A stretch of DNA of 64,000 bases from Nansenia antarctica (taxonomy: Eukaryota; Chordata; Actinopteri; Argentiniformes; Microstomatidae): contig OZ022346.1 in the NCBI GenBank assembly GCA_963989245.1, positions 7,426,426 through 7,490,425 on the forward strand, written 5' to 3'. Below the pieces are notes generated by a model, which saw only the letters and a list, made by a program, of their open reading frames with translations, was not told the DNA's origin and did not search any database. A program made the translations under genes and the position numbers. Positions 1 through 11,207 of this stretch are shown piece by piece. Within the stretch, counting starts at the first letter, position 1. Every line of letters begins with the position of its first letter.

Positions 1-25
1 TGAGTAATCAAGCCTCATAGGGTGT

Positions 26-88
<63 letters not shown>

Positions 89-820
89 CTGTGTAGAGAG
101 GACAGGACAGGTCAGTGGTTGGCTGGTTGAGGTTGGCACCTGCTCTGAGGAGGAGTCTGACCACTCCTAGGTGTCCATGTTGTGAGGCCAGGTACAGAGC
201 AGACTCACCCTCGTGTGTTACAGAGGCAACATAGTCACAATTACCGCGGGAGGAACCTGCTGCTCAGAGTCAACGGAGAGAGGGAATCTTAGGTGAGAGT
301 GCACAAGGTCTACAGTCACAACAATAGGGAAGATTGAGAGGGGGAGTAAATATCGTGGCATGTTTCAACTACCTAATTTGGCACCGTCCCCTTCATCCTC
401 TCTATTTCACCAGAGCATAAATGGCTAAAGTGACAATGTAAATATTCAATTGTAACACCAAGCATGCAGACAGCCATCATCGCAAAGCTCTCCCACTCAT
501 TTCTCACCTGCAGCCCTGAGGAGCACACGTACACACGCCGTTGCACCGAGCGCCGCAGCATCGTGGAGCGCGTTCCAGCCACGGTTGTCTCTCTGGATCA
601 GAGAACGCACCAGCCTCCGGTCACCTGTGCGCACTGCCGCAGCAACGCTGGAAACGGTGTCTGTGTACCACTCAGTGAAGTCCATCCTATCACCCTCAAC
701 CAAGTCTGACATAAAAGAGGAGAGGTGGTGAGAGGAGGGTGGAGTGGAGAAAGAGGAGATGGAGAGAGAGAGAGCGATGACAGGAGGGTTCAGAGAAGCA
801 AGGAATGCAGGCTATGATAA
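1..820. repeat. Left arm of an inverted duplication (ASB3-like 5' region)
   Basis: Read on the minus strand, this stretch follows 4631-5737 closely, including both exons, the introns between them and the terminal GT/CA microsatellite. The window begins inside the arm, so the duplication probably continues to the left. The arm lacks the 222-bp extra block found at 4707-4928 and has a 21-bp deletion in the first coding exon. The inner boundary lies at about 820, where similarity to 4631 ends. Confidence 0.9.
89..705 (-). CDS. asb3: ASB3-like gene, first two coding exons (inverted copy, runs off the left edge)
   Basis: Two exons are read on the minus strand: 705-508, with the start codon at 685-683, and 256-89. 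Acceptor and donor dinucleotides are in place and both junctions have phase 1, matching the plus-strand copy at 4992-5609. The start MDFTEWYTDT is typical of ASB3, an ankyrin-repeat substrate receptor that family knowledge places in a cullin-5 ubiquitin ligase. The copy has lost 21 bp in frame at the first ankyrin repeat, so a ten-residue segment (GLSVDIRDIH) is reduced to three residues. No stop or frameshift is seen. A non-coding first exon and donor lie upstream at 1146, which the plus-strand copy lacks, so this copy may be the one that kept the promoter. The remaining exons would lie outside the window. Confidence 0.7.
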
Positions 821-840
821 ATAATCTCAAATAATACATT

Positions 841-970
841 CACACAAACCAAACTACAGACACACAGGTAGGAGATTCACACACACCAAACTACAGACAC
901 ACAGGTAGGAGATTCACACACACCAAACTACAGACACACAGGTAGGAGATTCACACACACCAACCTACTG
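841..970. repeat. Short tandem repeat, about 42-bp unit, 3 copies
   Basis: A unit made of a CACACAC stretch, CAAACTACAGACACACAGG and TAGGAGATT recurs three times inside what would be intron 1 of the minus-strand ASB3 copy. Confidence 0.7.
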
Positions 971-1140
971 TTGCTAGCTAACTGTTGCTAGCTAAATTCG
1001 ACGATTAACATAAAATATATAATATCTTAAGTTCTCTGACATCTCTGACAGTTTCCGAATTACTTTTCTAGAACAATATAATATAATTGGTATGTTCTTG
1101 TTGACATTTACAAGTTAATAGATCAGTTTTAAGGGGAGTG

Positions 1141-1400
1141 CTTACCGTTGGTTGCCGTCGGAGGCTCGTGCAGACAGACAGCTGCACCGTCACCTCGCAC
1201 ACAGGTCGCGAGCCACGCCCACAACAGGGTTGCCAGATGGGATTGACAATTTACAGCCTAACCAGTCTATAGCCGCTAGATCCAGTAGCCCATTCGGCGG
1301 TAACCTGCCCCCATCTGGCAAGAAAAAGTGCGTAGACAGTGCTGAGACTGAAGACAAGAGTATGTGAGAAGTCGTGTGTTTGTGTTTGTGTTTGCTAGCC
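1141..1400 (-). promoter_or_regulatory. Probable non-coding first exon and promoter side of the minus-strand ASB3 copy
   Basis: On the minus strand a GC-rich stretch ends in a consensus donor (CAACG|GTAAGC, GT at 1145-1144), so an untranslated first exon would end at 1146. It sits in the right place, upstream of the acceptor at 706-707. Part of the upstream side is occupied by a short palindromic MITE (1226-1325). Promoter activity is inference. Confidence 0.4.
1226..1325. mobile_element. Short palindromic MITE-like element
   Basis: It begins with GGGTTGCCAGATGGGATTG and ends with the inverse CCCATCTGGCAA. A relative in opposite orientation lies at 26925-27013, where both ends are complete. 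No coding capacity is visible and the family is not identified. Confidence 0.55.
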
Positions 1401-1447
1401 TAGCTGGATGGCGAGACGTGCTGCCACATGCTTGCTTGCTGGGAGTA

Positions 1448-4150
1448 GTGAGTTACATGCCATAGCCAAACATGTTAGTTTGTTAACTATGAAGTGAGTT
1501 ACATGCCATAGCCAAACATGTTAGTTTGTTAACTATGAAGTGAGTTACATGCCATAGCCAAACATGTTAGTTTGTTAACTATGAAGTGAGTTACATGCCA
1601 TAGCCAAACATGTTAGTTTGTTAACTATGAAGTGAGTTACATGCCATAGCCAAACATGTTAGTTTGTTAACTATGAAGTGAGTTACATGCCATAGCCAAA
1701 CATGTTAGTTTGTTAACTATGAAGTGAGTTACATGCCATAGCCAAACGTGTTAGTTTGTTAACTATGAAGTGAGTTACATGCCATAGCCAAACATGTTAG
1801 TTTGTTAACTATGAAGTGAGTTACATGCCATAGCCAAAGATGTTAGTTTGTTAACTATGAAGTGAGTTACATGCAATAGCCAAACATGTTAGTTTGTATG
1901 TTAACTATGAAGTGAGTTACATGCCATAGCCAAACATGTTAGTTTGTTAACTATGAAGTGAGTTACATGCCATAGCCAAACATGTTAGTTTGTTAACTAT
2001 GAAGTGAGTTACATGCCATAGCCAAACGTGTTAGTTTGTTAACTATGAAGTGAGTTACATGCCATAGCCAAACGTGTTAGTTTGTTAACTATGAAGTGAG
2101 TTACATGCCATAGCCAAACGTGTTAGTTTGTTAACTATGAAGTGAGTTACATGCCATAGCCAAACGTGTTAGTTTGTTAACTATGAAGTGAGTTACATGC
2201 CATAGCCAAACATGTTAGTTTGTTAACTATGAAGTGAGTTACATGCCATAGCCAAACATGTTAGTTTGTTAACTATGAAGTGAGTTACATGCCATAGCCA
2301 AACATGTTAGTTTGTTAACTATGAAGTGAGTTACATGCCATAGCCAAACGTGTTAGTTTGTTAACTATGAAGTGAGTTACATGCCATAGCCAAACGTGTT
2401 AGTTTGTTAACTATGAAGTGAGTTACATGCCATAGCCAAACGTGTTAGTTTGTTAACTATGAAGTGAGTTACATGCCATAGCCAAACGTGTTAGTTTGTT
2501 AACTATGAAGTGAGTTACATGCCATAGCCAAACATGTTAGTTTGTTAACTATGAAGTGAGTTACATGCCATAGCCAAACGTGTTAGTTTGTTAACTATGA
2601 AGTGAGTTACATGCCATAGCCAAACATGTTAGTTTGTTAACTATGAAGTGAGTTACATGCCATAGCCAAACGTGTTAGTTTGTTAACTATGAAGTGAGTT
2701 ACATGCCATAGCCAAACATGTTAGTTTGTTAACTATGAAGTGAGTTACATGCCATAGCCAAACGTGTTAGTTTGTTAACTATGAAGTGAGTTACATGCCA
2801 TAGCCAAACGTGTTAGTTTGTTAACTATGAAGTGAGTTACATGCCATAGCCAAACGTGTTAGTTTGTTAACTATGAAGTGAGTTACATGCCATAGCCAAA
2901 CATGTTAGTTTGTTAACTATGAAGTGAGTTACATGCCATAGCCAAACATGTTAGTTTGTTAACTATGAAGTGAGTTACATGCCATAGCCAAACATGTTAG
3001 TTTGTTAACTATGAAGTGAGTTACATGCCATAGCCAAACGTGTTAGTTTGTTAACTATGAAGTGAGTTACATGCCATAGCCAAACGTGTTAGTTTGTTAA
3101 CTATGAAGTGAGTTACATGCCATAGCCAAACGTGTTAGTTTGTTAACTATGAAGTGAGTTACATGCCATAGCCAAACGTGTTAGTTTGTTAACTATGAAG
3201 TGAGTTACATGCCATAGCCAAACATGTTAGTTTGTTAACTATGAAGTGAGTTACATGCCATAGCCAAACGTGTTAGTTTGTTAACTATGAAGTGAGTTAC
3301 ATGCCATAGCCAAACATGTTAGTTTGTTAACTATGAAGTGAGTTACATGCCATAGCCAAACGTGTTAGTTTGTTAACTATGAAGTGAGTTACATGCCATA
3401 GCCAAACATGTTAGTTTGTTAACTATGAAGTGAGTTACATGGCATAGCCAAACATGTTAGTTTGTTAACTATGAAGTGAGTTACATGCCATAGCCAAACG
3501 TGTTAGTTTGTTAACTATGAAGTGAGTTACATGCCATAGCCAAACATGTTAGTTTGTTAACTATGAAGTGAGTTACATGCCATAGCCAAACATGTTAGTT
3601 TGTTAACTATGAAGTGAGTTACATGCCATAGCCAAACATGTTAGTTTGTTAACTATGAAGTGAGTTACATGCCATAGCCAAACATGTTAGTTTGTTAACT
3701 ATGAAGTGAGTTACATGCCATAGCCAAACGTGTTAGTTTGTTAACTATGAAGTGAGTTACATGCAATAGCCAAACGTGTTAGTTTGTTAACTATGAAGTG
3801 AGTTACATGCCATAGCCAAACGTGTTAGTTTGTTAACTATGAAGTGAGTTACATGCCATAGCCAAACATGTTAGTTTGTTAACTATGAAGTGAGTTACAT
3901 GCCATAGCCAAACATGTTAGTTTGTTAACTATGAAGTGAGTTACATGGCATAGCCAAACGTGTTAGTTTGTTAACTATGAAGTGAGTTACATGCCATAGC
4001 CAAACATGTTAGTTTGTTAACTCTGAAGTGAGTTACATGCCATAGCCAAACATGTTAGTTTGTTAACTATGAAGTGAGTTACATGCCATAGCCAAACGTG
4101 TTAGTTTGTTAACTATGAAGTGAGTTACATGCCATAGCCAAACGTGTTAG
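1448..4150. repeat. 46-bp minisatellite, about 58.7 copies
   Basis: The unit starts GTGAGTTACATGCCATAGCC and is repeated almost perfectly over 2.7 kb. One unit carries a 4-bp insertion (near 1894), and a few carry single changes (GCAATAG, GGCATAG, AAAGATG, CTCTGAA). The main variable site is A or G in AAAC[A/G]TG. The array forms most of the spacer between the inverted ASB3 arms. Confidence 0.97.
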
Positions 4151-4240
4151 TCCACACAGTCCAGTAGGTGGCGGTAATGCACCTTAAGCTGGTTGCCAAC
4201 CGCCAATCAAATAAAAAGAAGAAGAAGAAGAAGAACATTA
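4151..4240 (+). repeat. Dispersed repeat end with GAA tail, containing a CTCF-like motif
   Basis: Directly after the minisatellite come CCAGTAGGTGGCGG (4161-4174), a stretch with GGTTGCCAACCGCC, and a (GAA)n tail. The first motif fits the CTCF core consensus CCASYAGRKGGCRS at every position. The whole looks like the 3' end of a common fish retroposon, so the match may be part of the repeat. Confidence 0.5.
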
Positions 4241-4630
4241 TACGGAAGTAGTTGAAAGTGGGCGGCTACATATGTGTTTTGTTTTGTTGATGTTGCCAAA
4301 TAAACAGGACTGGCAAACACTTCACTTTGCATAACTGGATTCATATGGTAAACCCACGTTGATTTAACATGAATTCCTTTTTATTACAACTGAAATAAGT
4401 ATTGCATTGCTATAAGCCACCTTCTACGAGAGACGTGATTGCCTTGTTGTATTGAGCTCTAGCGACAATCATTGAACCGCACACCTAGCCTGCTCGCCAT
4501 CTGGCTACCTAACCAAGTAGTTCTTATATCAGTCAGATACCAGAATTGAATTGGACATGACATGAGGTGTTCACAGTTTACGAATAGTGTGGAAACGTAT
4601 AATTGAGCGATCATCATTACCCCTGTCTGT
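4241..4630. other. Unassigned spacer
   Basis: Unique-looking sequence between the minisatellite/retroposon end and the right inverted arm. I see no exon, RNA gene or repeat that I can name. Confidence 0.5.
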
Positions 4631-5648
4631 TTTATCATAGCCTGCATTCCTTGCTTCTCTGAACCCTCCTGTCATCGCTCTCTCTCTCTCCATCTCCTCA
4701 TTCTCCACTCCACCCTCCTCTCACCACCTCTCCTCTCTTATTTCAGACTTGGTTGAGGAGGGTGATAGGATGGACTTCACTGAGTGTTCAGAGACAGATC
4801 TGTCAAGCAGTACTGTTCTTTTTTTCCCACCATATTTTTTTGTGCCTTATACATTTTACAGGAGTTGTATATTTGCACTGAATTGATCTTCTTTTAAGTA
4901 ATACAGGCTAATTAGTACTTACTTAAATTCCACTCCACCCTCCTCTCACCACCTCTCCTCTCTTATTTCAGACTTGGTTGAGGGTGATAGGATGGACTTC
5001 ACTGAGTGGTACACAGACACCGTTTCCTGCGTTGCTGCGGCAGTGCGCACAGGTGACCGGGGCCTGGTGCGTTCTCTGATCCAGAGGGGCCTCAGCGTGG
5101 ACATTAGAGACATCCATGGCTGGAACGCGCTCCACGAAGCTGCGGCGCTCGGTGCAACGGCGTGTGTACGTGTGCTCCTCAGGGCTGCAGGTGAGAAATG
5201 AGTGGGAGAGCTTTGCGATGATGGCTGTCTGCATGCTTGGTGTTACAATTGAATATTTACATTGTCACTTTAGCCATTTATGCTCTGGTGAAATAGAGAG
5301 GATGAAGGGGACGGTGCCAAATTAGGTAGTTGAAACATGCCACGATATTTACTCCCCCTCTCAATCTTCCCTATTGTTGTGACTGTAGACCTTGTGCACT
5401 CTCACCTAAGATTCCCTCTCTCCGTTGACTCTGAGCAGCAGGTTCCTCCCGCGGTCATTGTGACTATGTTGCCTCTGTAACACACGAGGGTGAGTCTGCT
5501 CTGTACCTGGCCTCACAACATGGACACCTAGGAGTGGTCAGACTCCTCCTCAGAGCAGGTGCCAACCTCAACCAGCCAACCACTGACCTGTCCTGTCCTC
5601 TCTACACAGGTAACACACACACACACACACGCACACACACACACACAC

Positions 5649-5706
<58 letters not shown>

Positions 5707-5737
5707 ACACCCACACCCTATGAGGCTTGATTACTCA
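4631..5737. repeat. Right arm of the inverted duplication
   Basis: Inverse match to 1-820 with high similarity. The match covers the pyrimidine-rich intron end, coding exon 1, intron, coding exon 2 and the (CA)n tract with its CACCCACACCC end. Confidence 0.9.
4707..4928 (+). repeat. Tandem duplication of the exon-1 acceptor region
   Basis: The acceptor tract, TTTCAG and the first codons (MDFTE) appear at 4707-4785, followed by about 143 bp of other sequence, then the same tract restarts at 4929. The first copy breaks off after the codons for MDFTEC, so it is a broken exon or a decoy acceptor. The left inverted arm has only one copy. Confidence 0.8.
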
Positions 5738-6567
5738 ATGTCATTGTGTATATTTGTGAATAGCTATAGATGGTGGGCATAAGGAGGTTGTACAGTTGCT
5801 GGTCAGGAAGGGGGCAGAGGTCAATGGAACACACACTGCTTCAAGATGGACCTGCTTTCACCAAGCTGCCTACAATGTACACACACACACACACACACAC
5901 AGACACACAGAAATTCACTCCCACTCTCTCCTCAGGGTTACAGGGAGATTGTGTGTATCCTGGCGGGCAAGTGTATTCTTGATGTGTATGACGACTACAA
6001 GATCACACCCTTGTTTGTAGCTGCACAGTACGGACAGCAGGAATGCCTGCAAATCCTCATTGATGCAGGTACACATCTCTGCATCTGTATGCTTTTTGTA
6101 AATGGCTGCTTGTGTGTGATGGCTTACTGGTGGAGTTGTTTATATTTTTCATGTGCATAATCATTACAGTTGTTTACGCGACAAAAAAGATGAAAGATAA
6201 GCATCCAATGCTAGTATGTATGTATGTATATATATATATAAATATTATGGGAGCCAATATACTGCCTATAAATACTGTGATATATTGCATATTAATATAT
6301 GTCTTGGTTGTAGGTGCGAATGTTAATGCCCAGGCATGGGACTTGGCTTCGCCCTTGATGGTAGCCTCTCAAGGAGGGCATGAGGGTTGTGTGGATGTTC
6401 TCCTCACCCACGGTGCTGACCCAAACCTAGCCTGCCAGCGCGAATGGCCACGGCTCCCCATCCACGCCGCAGCGCAGTTCGGACAAATCAGGTATGCAAA
6501 CATGCATTTGAAACATATTTTCTCCTACTCAAAGAAACATGGCATCTCTCACATGTGTGTGGGTGTG

Positions 6568-6629
<62 letters not shown>

Positions 6630-6885
6630 TGTGGGTGGGTGGGTCGGTGGGTGTTTTTGTCTTTGTCCTTTTAGTATCCTAGCCAAGCTTATTACTGTGA
6701 CGGATCGTGCATGTGACCGTGGAGAGTCTTCAGTGAGTCCGTTGTACATGGCTGTGGTGAATGGACAGAGCCACGCTGTGGAGCTGCTGCTGAGAGAGGG
6801 CTTCAGCCCAGACGGCCAGAACTCTAACTCTGTCTTTGGCTATGAGTCACTCCTATCCTGCGGACTCGGACGCAGAGATAACTGG

Positions 6886-6926
<41 letters not shown>

Positions 6927-6990
6927 TGAGTGACATGGATTGATTACTCACACACACTTCCCTTGCACTCCACCAGTCTTACCTTTACCC

Positions 6991-7068
<78 letters not shown>

Positions 7069-7408
7069 CTCTCTCTCTCTGTCTCAGTGAATCTGTCCGG
7101 TTGTTGTTAGCTGCGGGGGCAAGTTTAAATGAGGAGGTATGGATATATGCCATTTGCACCAAACCCGAGCAGCTGCAGCAAATAATCCAGCAAAGGAGTA
7201 TCTCCAGACCAGAGCAGTTGAGTAATAGCATCAACATATCCGGACCAGAGGAGAAGAGCAGAAGCATGTTCACGCCAGAGGAGTTGAGTAAGCTGTTGTA
7301 TGTGGCGCTGAACGCAGGCTTACAGACGGCTCTCTACTGGCTTCCCGCTCTATTGCAGGCAGGACTGGAGCCTTCCCTTTTCCTGCAGCCCATCATGTAA
7401 GACACACA

Positions 7409-7445
<37 letters not shown>

Positions 7446-7654
7446 ACACACACACACACACAAACTCTTATAAGCTAATGTCACTGCTTTACATCGTCTG
7501 TTGTGTTTGATTGGTTTCAGGCTGAAGAAGGCGGATCCTGAGGTGCTAAGTTACTTCCTGGAGTTTCAGAATTGGTCGACTCTGCCGCGGCCGCTATTAG
7601 ACATACTTGACCAGCGACGAACACAGAACACCTGGACTCCACGCTCACACCAAG
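4992..7654 (+). CDS. asb3: ASB3-like ankyrin-repeat protein, eight coding exons, SOCS box absent
   Basis: Exons are 4992-5190, 5442-5609, 5770-5876, 5936-6068, 6314-6491, 6675-6884, 7088-7396 and 7521-7654, all with AG/GT borders and matching phases, giving residues 1-479. Ankyrin repeats fill roughly residues 10-370, with signatures such as ITPLFVAAQYG and LPIHAAAQFG. The order and wording (MDFTE start, RACDRG, LEFQNW) match ASB3. In ASB3 a C-terminal SOCS box recruits elongin BC and cullin 5. No exon encoding it is found after 7654 in this window. Exon 7 carries an unusual insert with three copies of a PEQL/PEE-type motif (residues about 350-400). Exon 2 has a NAGNAG acceptor (5437-5441). 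The start codon is chosen from family alignment. Upstream, only a broken exon-1 copy is present. It may be a chimera with the next exons. Confidence 0.85.
5610..7465 (+). repeat. Microsatellites in every ASB3 intron
   Basis: (CA)n at 5612-5704, 5879-5902, 6891-6924 and 7406-7462, (GT)n at 6563-6628 and (CT)n at 6996-7082. Several start within a few bases of a splice site, and the long ORFs through these tracts are not real. Confidence 0.95.
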
Positions 7655-7799
7655 GTAAGACACATATCAAGTGTAAAACAGAATATAGCTGCCCAATTGC
7701 ATATTGCCCTGATCCCAACACTCTACCCTGATAGTAGAGGTGTACAGAGATGTCATTATCTGTATATGTATCTTACTTTCCTGTCTGTCTTCACTATAT

Positions 7800-7862
7800 C
7801 TGTCCAATAAAATTAGAAATATGAGTGGGACTGCCCCACTCAGAAAAAATGACTTAAAAAGA
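7800..7862 (+). mobile_element. 3' tail of the tRNA-derived SINE
   Basis: ATATGAGTGGGACTGCCCCA followed by CTCAGAAAAA equals the tail of the complete SINEs at 58111 and 20640. It lies in the intron between the last ASB3 exon and the first C48 exon, close to the presumed rearrangement point. Confidence 0.8.
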
Positions 7863-7987
7863 AAAATCGTATCGATTTCATCAAGGTAAATTAAATGGTT
7901 TCCTAACACTAAGCCAAAAAACCCACTACATGTATGAGAAAGGACTTCATCAAATTATCATGTAATTCATAATCATGCACACCCCAG

Positions 7988-10091
7988 TTAAGTGTTGGAT
8001 AAAAATGATAAATGCAGTACATGGTTTTGAACAGGAACATGCTGATCAGAAGGATGCCCTTATCCTTCCACTGTGGGTTCCAGGCCACTTTGTCCTGTGT
8101 GTAAGTGTACTATACCCATATATATATATATATATATATACAGAGCATAACTTTATATGCAACATATGACATCCACAGTAGTAGATTATAAAGACATACA
8201 ATGTAGTTGAGCATTTCTCAGCTTTAACCTTCATATGCCATTTGCTTGTGAGTTTGTGTCTATTGTATTACCCCCAAAGTGTCCTTTTTGCTTATTGTCC
8301 AGAATGCGTTATTCCCTGTAGGTAATGAGGCCACACCAGAAATAAATTTTCTTTCTAGATTCGCAGTATTTCAAAACTCCAAGGGGATTCACCTCTGAAG
8401 CCTACAGAACACTATTAAGGTTGCCCCAAATATTTTTTGCTCTGGCAGTCACGTTCCCCTGACCTGCCTGGCGGTCTCCTGACCTGCCTATGATGACATA
8501 TTTCCAACACAACGAAAGAGAGGCACAGAGAAATCCTCCTCATTTAACTTTTGCAAATAAGCATGATCGACCGAACTTGCATGGTGTGAAGTGGTTCTGA
8601 AGCAGCAGTGGTACGAATGTTGTTCCTTTTTTCTCTCCTGTAGGAGGTGTGTACTTCTTTGTTTGACTTAGTTTTATTCTTGGTTGCCCAGGGGTGTTGC
8701 TGAGAAAATTGTTGCGGGATCCTGGACAGAGAAGACTGGTCTGGATTTGGAGGTATTGTTTGAATGTTACTATCATATTATAGCTATAGTCATAATTACC
8801 TACTATTCTCTAACTGTAACTTTTCTTCGTACAGGGGCTTCCGAGGCAGACCAGTGGCAATGACTGTGGTGTCTTCATGATAATGGTGAGTTATGGTAAT
8901 GCCACCAAGTGATATGGCACACTTGATTGTTCCTTAAAACCATCAAAAAATGTGTAAATGTATGTAACAATGACTGACCACCACTTAGACCTGACCAACA
9001 TTCTGTTTGTGCATTTGCAAATAAAAAGCTGTGCAATAAAAGGTATTAAGGAACATTCATGTGTGCACTGCAGACCTCTCATATCACTTTCCTATGGAGT
9101 TATCAGCCATGTACATTTCATTGGATGTGTGTGACTACCTTCTCACTGAGTTATAAGCTGTCACATGGTAATCTTGTCTTTGTGTCTTTTCTCATTACAG
9201 TATGCCTGGTATTTCGCCATGGAGGCTACCTTTGACAATTGCATTGTAAGTATTAAGAAAACAAGAACCCATTATATCAATATGCTATAAGACTTTGAAT
9301 GCAAATTGAGTAACTGCTCTTTCTTTAGGATGACATGTCTCTCCTGAGAAGGTGGTGGTGTATTGTCCTGGTGGAAAACCTTGGGCTGGAAGGGTATGCT
9401 GCAGTGCTACAAAAATAATAATTGTATTTGTACATTTATTATCAAGAGGATTTTGGGGTAACACCTGGCCCTACAATTCAACCTTCCGGTGAAGAGAATG
9501 TGTGTTAATTTCAGATTTGGAAGGAAGTTTGCTCACTTTAGTGAGGAAGGCAGAGCGACCCTTCACGACAGTGCCCCACCTGTATTCAGGACCTATTCAA
9601 GTCTTAAAAGGAGGCATGCAAGCAACACCATGGTCAGTGCATCTCTCACTAAGTATCTATGACCGTGTGCCTGTTTCTGAATGGGCTACTGCTCCTAAAA
9701 CACATACTCCATGCAACTTTATGGCACATGCAATATGTTTAGTGGTACTGTGTCATTCTGAATCCTGCCTGGATCTCTTTTTGAAGTAGTTAACCCTTTC
9801 ATATAAAGCATACTGGCAATAATGGTGGACTCTGTACAGATGCCACTGGACACTGACGAGGACCACGCGTACTTCAAGAGGCCTTACAGCTTTCCTCCTA
9901 AAGAATTGGTTAGTGTGAATGAAGTTTATTGCATACAAACATACTATCCACCATTCACAGCTGTACACATAGTCATGCTTATGTGTGTATCCATTTAGGA
10001 AAGTGATGTTACCATGGACAAAGATGTCAGAAGCCTGGATAGTGAATCTTTGCCTCATTGGATGTTTCCAGTTGCAGGGCTTTGTGTTTAG
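7988..10091 (+). CDS. C48 (Ulp1/SENP-type) cysteine protease domain, ten exons; possible 3' part of an ASB3 chimera
   Basis: Exons 7988-8100, 8303-8321, 8359-8419, 8692-8752, 8835-8885, 9201-9245, 9329-9393, 9515-9632, 9840-9908 and 9999-10091 (stop TAG) have AG/GT borders and agree in phase throughout. Numbered on the joined frame, they carry the C48 landmarks in order: PLWVPGHF (His 513), DS (Asp 524), and LPRQTSGNDCGVF (Gln 569, Cys 575). This family cleaves SUMO, NEDD8 or related modifiers. Asp-to-Cys spacing (51) is normal. His-to-Asp spacing (11) is about six shorter than in yeast Ulp1, and it depends on a 19-nt microexon, the weakest part of the model. The domain's usual N-terminal WLxD region is not seen. 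The first exon needs a phase-1 upstream exon, which is exactly what the ASB3 exon ending at 7654 supplies. Similar proteases also occur as transposon-derived genes in fish. Confidence 0.7.
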
Positions 10092-11207
10092 AAAACAGAC
10101 AGAAACAAACTGAAGTTGCTATAGATGTGGTCATTTGCTGCCATTGTAAGGGCAGGCCTGTAATCTCGCCCGGCAGGAAACCAGAACGAATTTGGTTGTG
10201 TAGCCCCTCCAATGGTGACATTAGTGTAAATCATCTACATTTTACTATAACTGGTAAACGTGTGGCTTTAATCACTTCATGACACAGGCAACAGTCCACG
10301 CCATTGCAGCTGTAAACTGTGTTTCCAATGAGAAAGCCATGGAAATGGACCACAGTATGACTTGAGGTAAGCTGGAAACATGAGGAGAGTGCTAATACAA
10401 TTTCCATGACAGTTTGCAACCACTGATGAATGTGAGTTTCTTAAATTATTTATTAATCACTTCTTTATAAAATGTTGTCTCAACAGTGAGAAGCAGCTAT
10501 AGCGCATCTCACAAGATGCGACTCAATGCGCTTCAATCAAGACATCATTGCTGTTTGCACTTTATCGCAAGTGCTCTTTCAACATTGTCTCTATGGTCTT
10601 TCAGCTTCCTTTTCTGTTCTTTGCTCAAATTTTCGACCATATAATGGTGAGATACAAATAAAACTTGAATTGATTTGATCCCTTGTACACTTTTTTTTGG
10701 CATTTGTGTTGCAACACACCTGTACATTCTGCACTCTATCCTGTTAGGCCCTTATTTTACTCTAGACAGAAGGGTTGTAACACTTGTTATTAATTCCATT
10801 TGGTATACCTCATAAACTTTCTTTGCATTTCTGGTGTTTGCATTTTACATATTCTAAATATATGCTATCTACATGTCGCACTGGATGGGGTTAGTGCTGT
10901 TGACTCATCAGAAAGTAAAGACTAATTCACAGAGTGTATGAAGATTCCAGTAAGGGTTTTGTGAAGGAGCCCTAGTGCTGTTGACTCATCAGAAATAGAA
11001 TGTTTTATTTAGCTCATCAGTGGGCACTCAGCACCATGGACACCTCCAGCCCAGCACCTTGCACCACGGTTCCTGCCCTGCTCCATGGATTACAACGATG
11101 ATCGCCTGACCCTTGCCTGACTCCACCAAGTCCTTTGCCTGACCCCTCAAACCTGTAAAAAAAATAAAGTCCCACACCTGGGGTCATTGACATTCTTTTA
11201 TTTATAT
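10092..11207 (+). other. 3' untranslated region of the C48 gene and spacer
   Basis: After the stop at 10091 no coding signal is seen. AATAAA at 10657-10662 is a reasonable polyadenylation signal. A 20-bp direct repeat (GTGCTGTTGACTCATCAGAA) occurs at 10903 and 10975. A second AATAAA lies near 11163. The rest is unassigned. Confidence 0.5.

Noticed and set aside
1448..4150. CRISPR-like array
   Set aside because: The 46-bp units are contiguous without unique spacers, and the context is a vertebrate nuclear genome.
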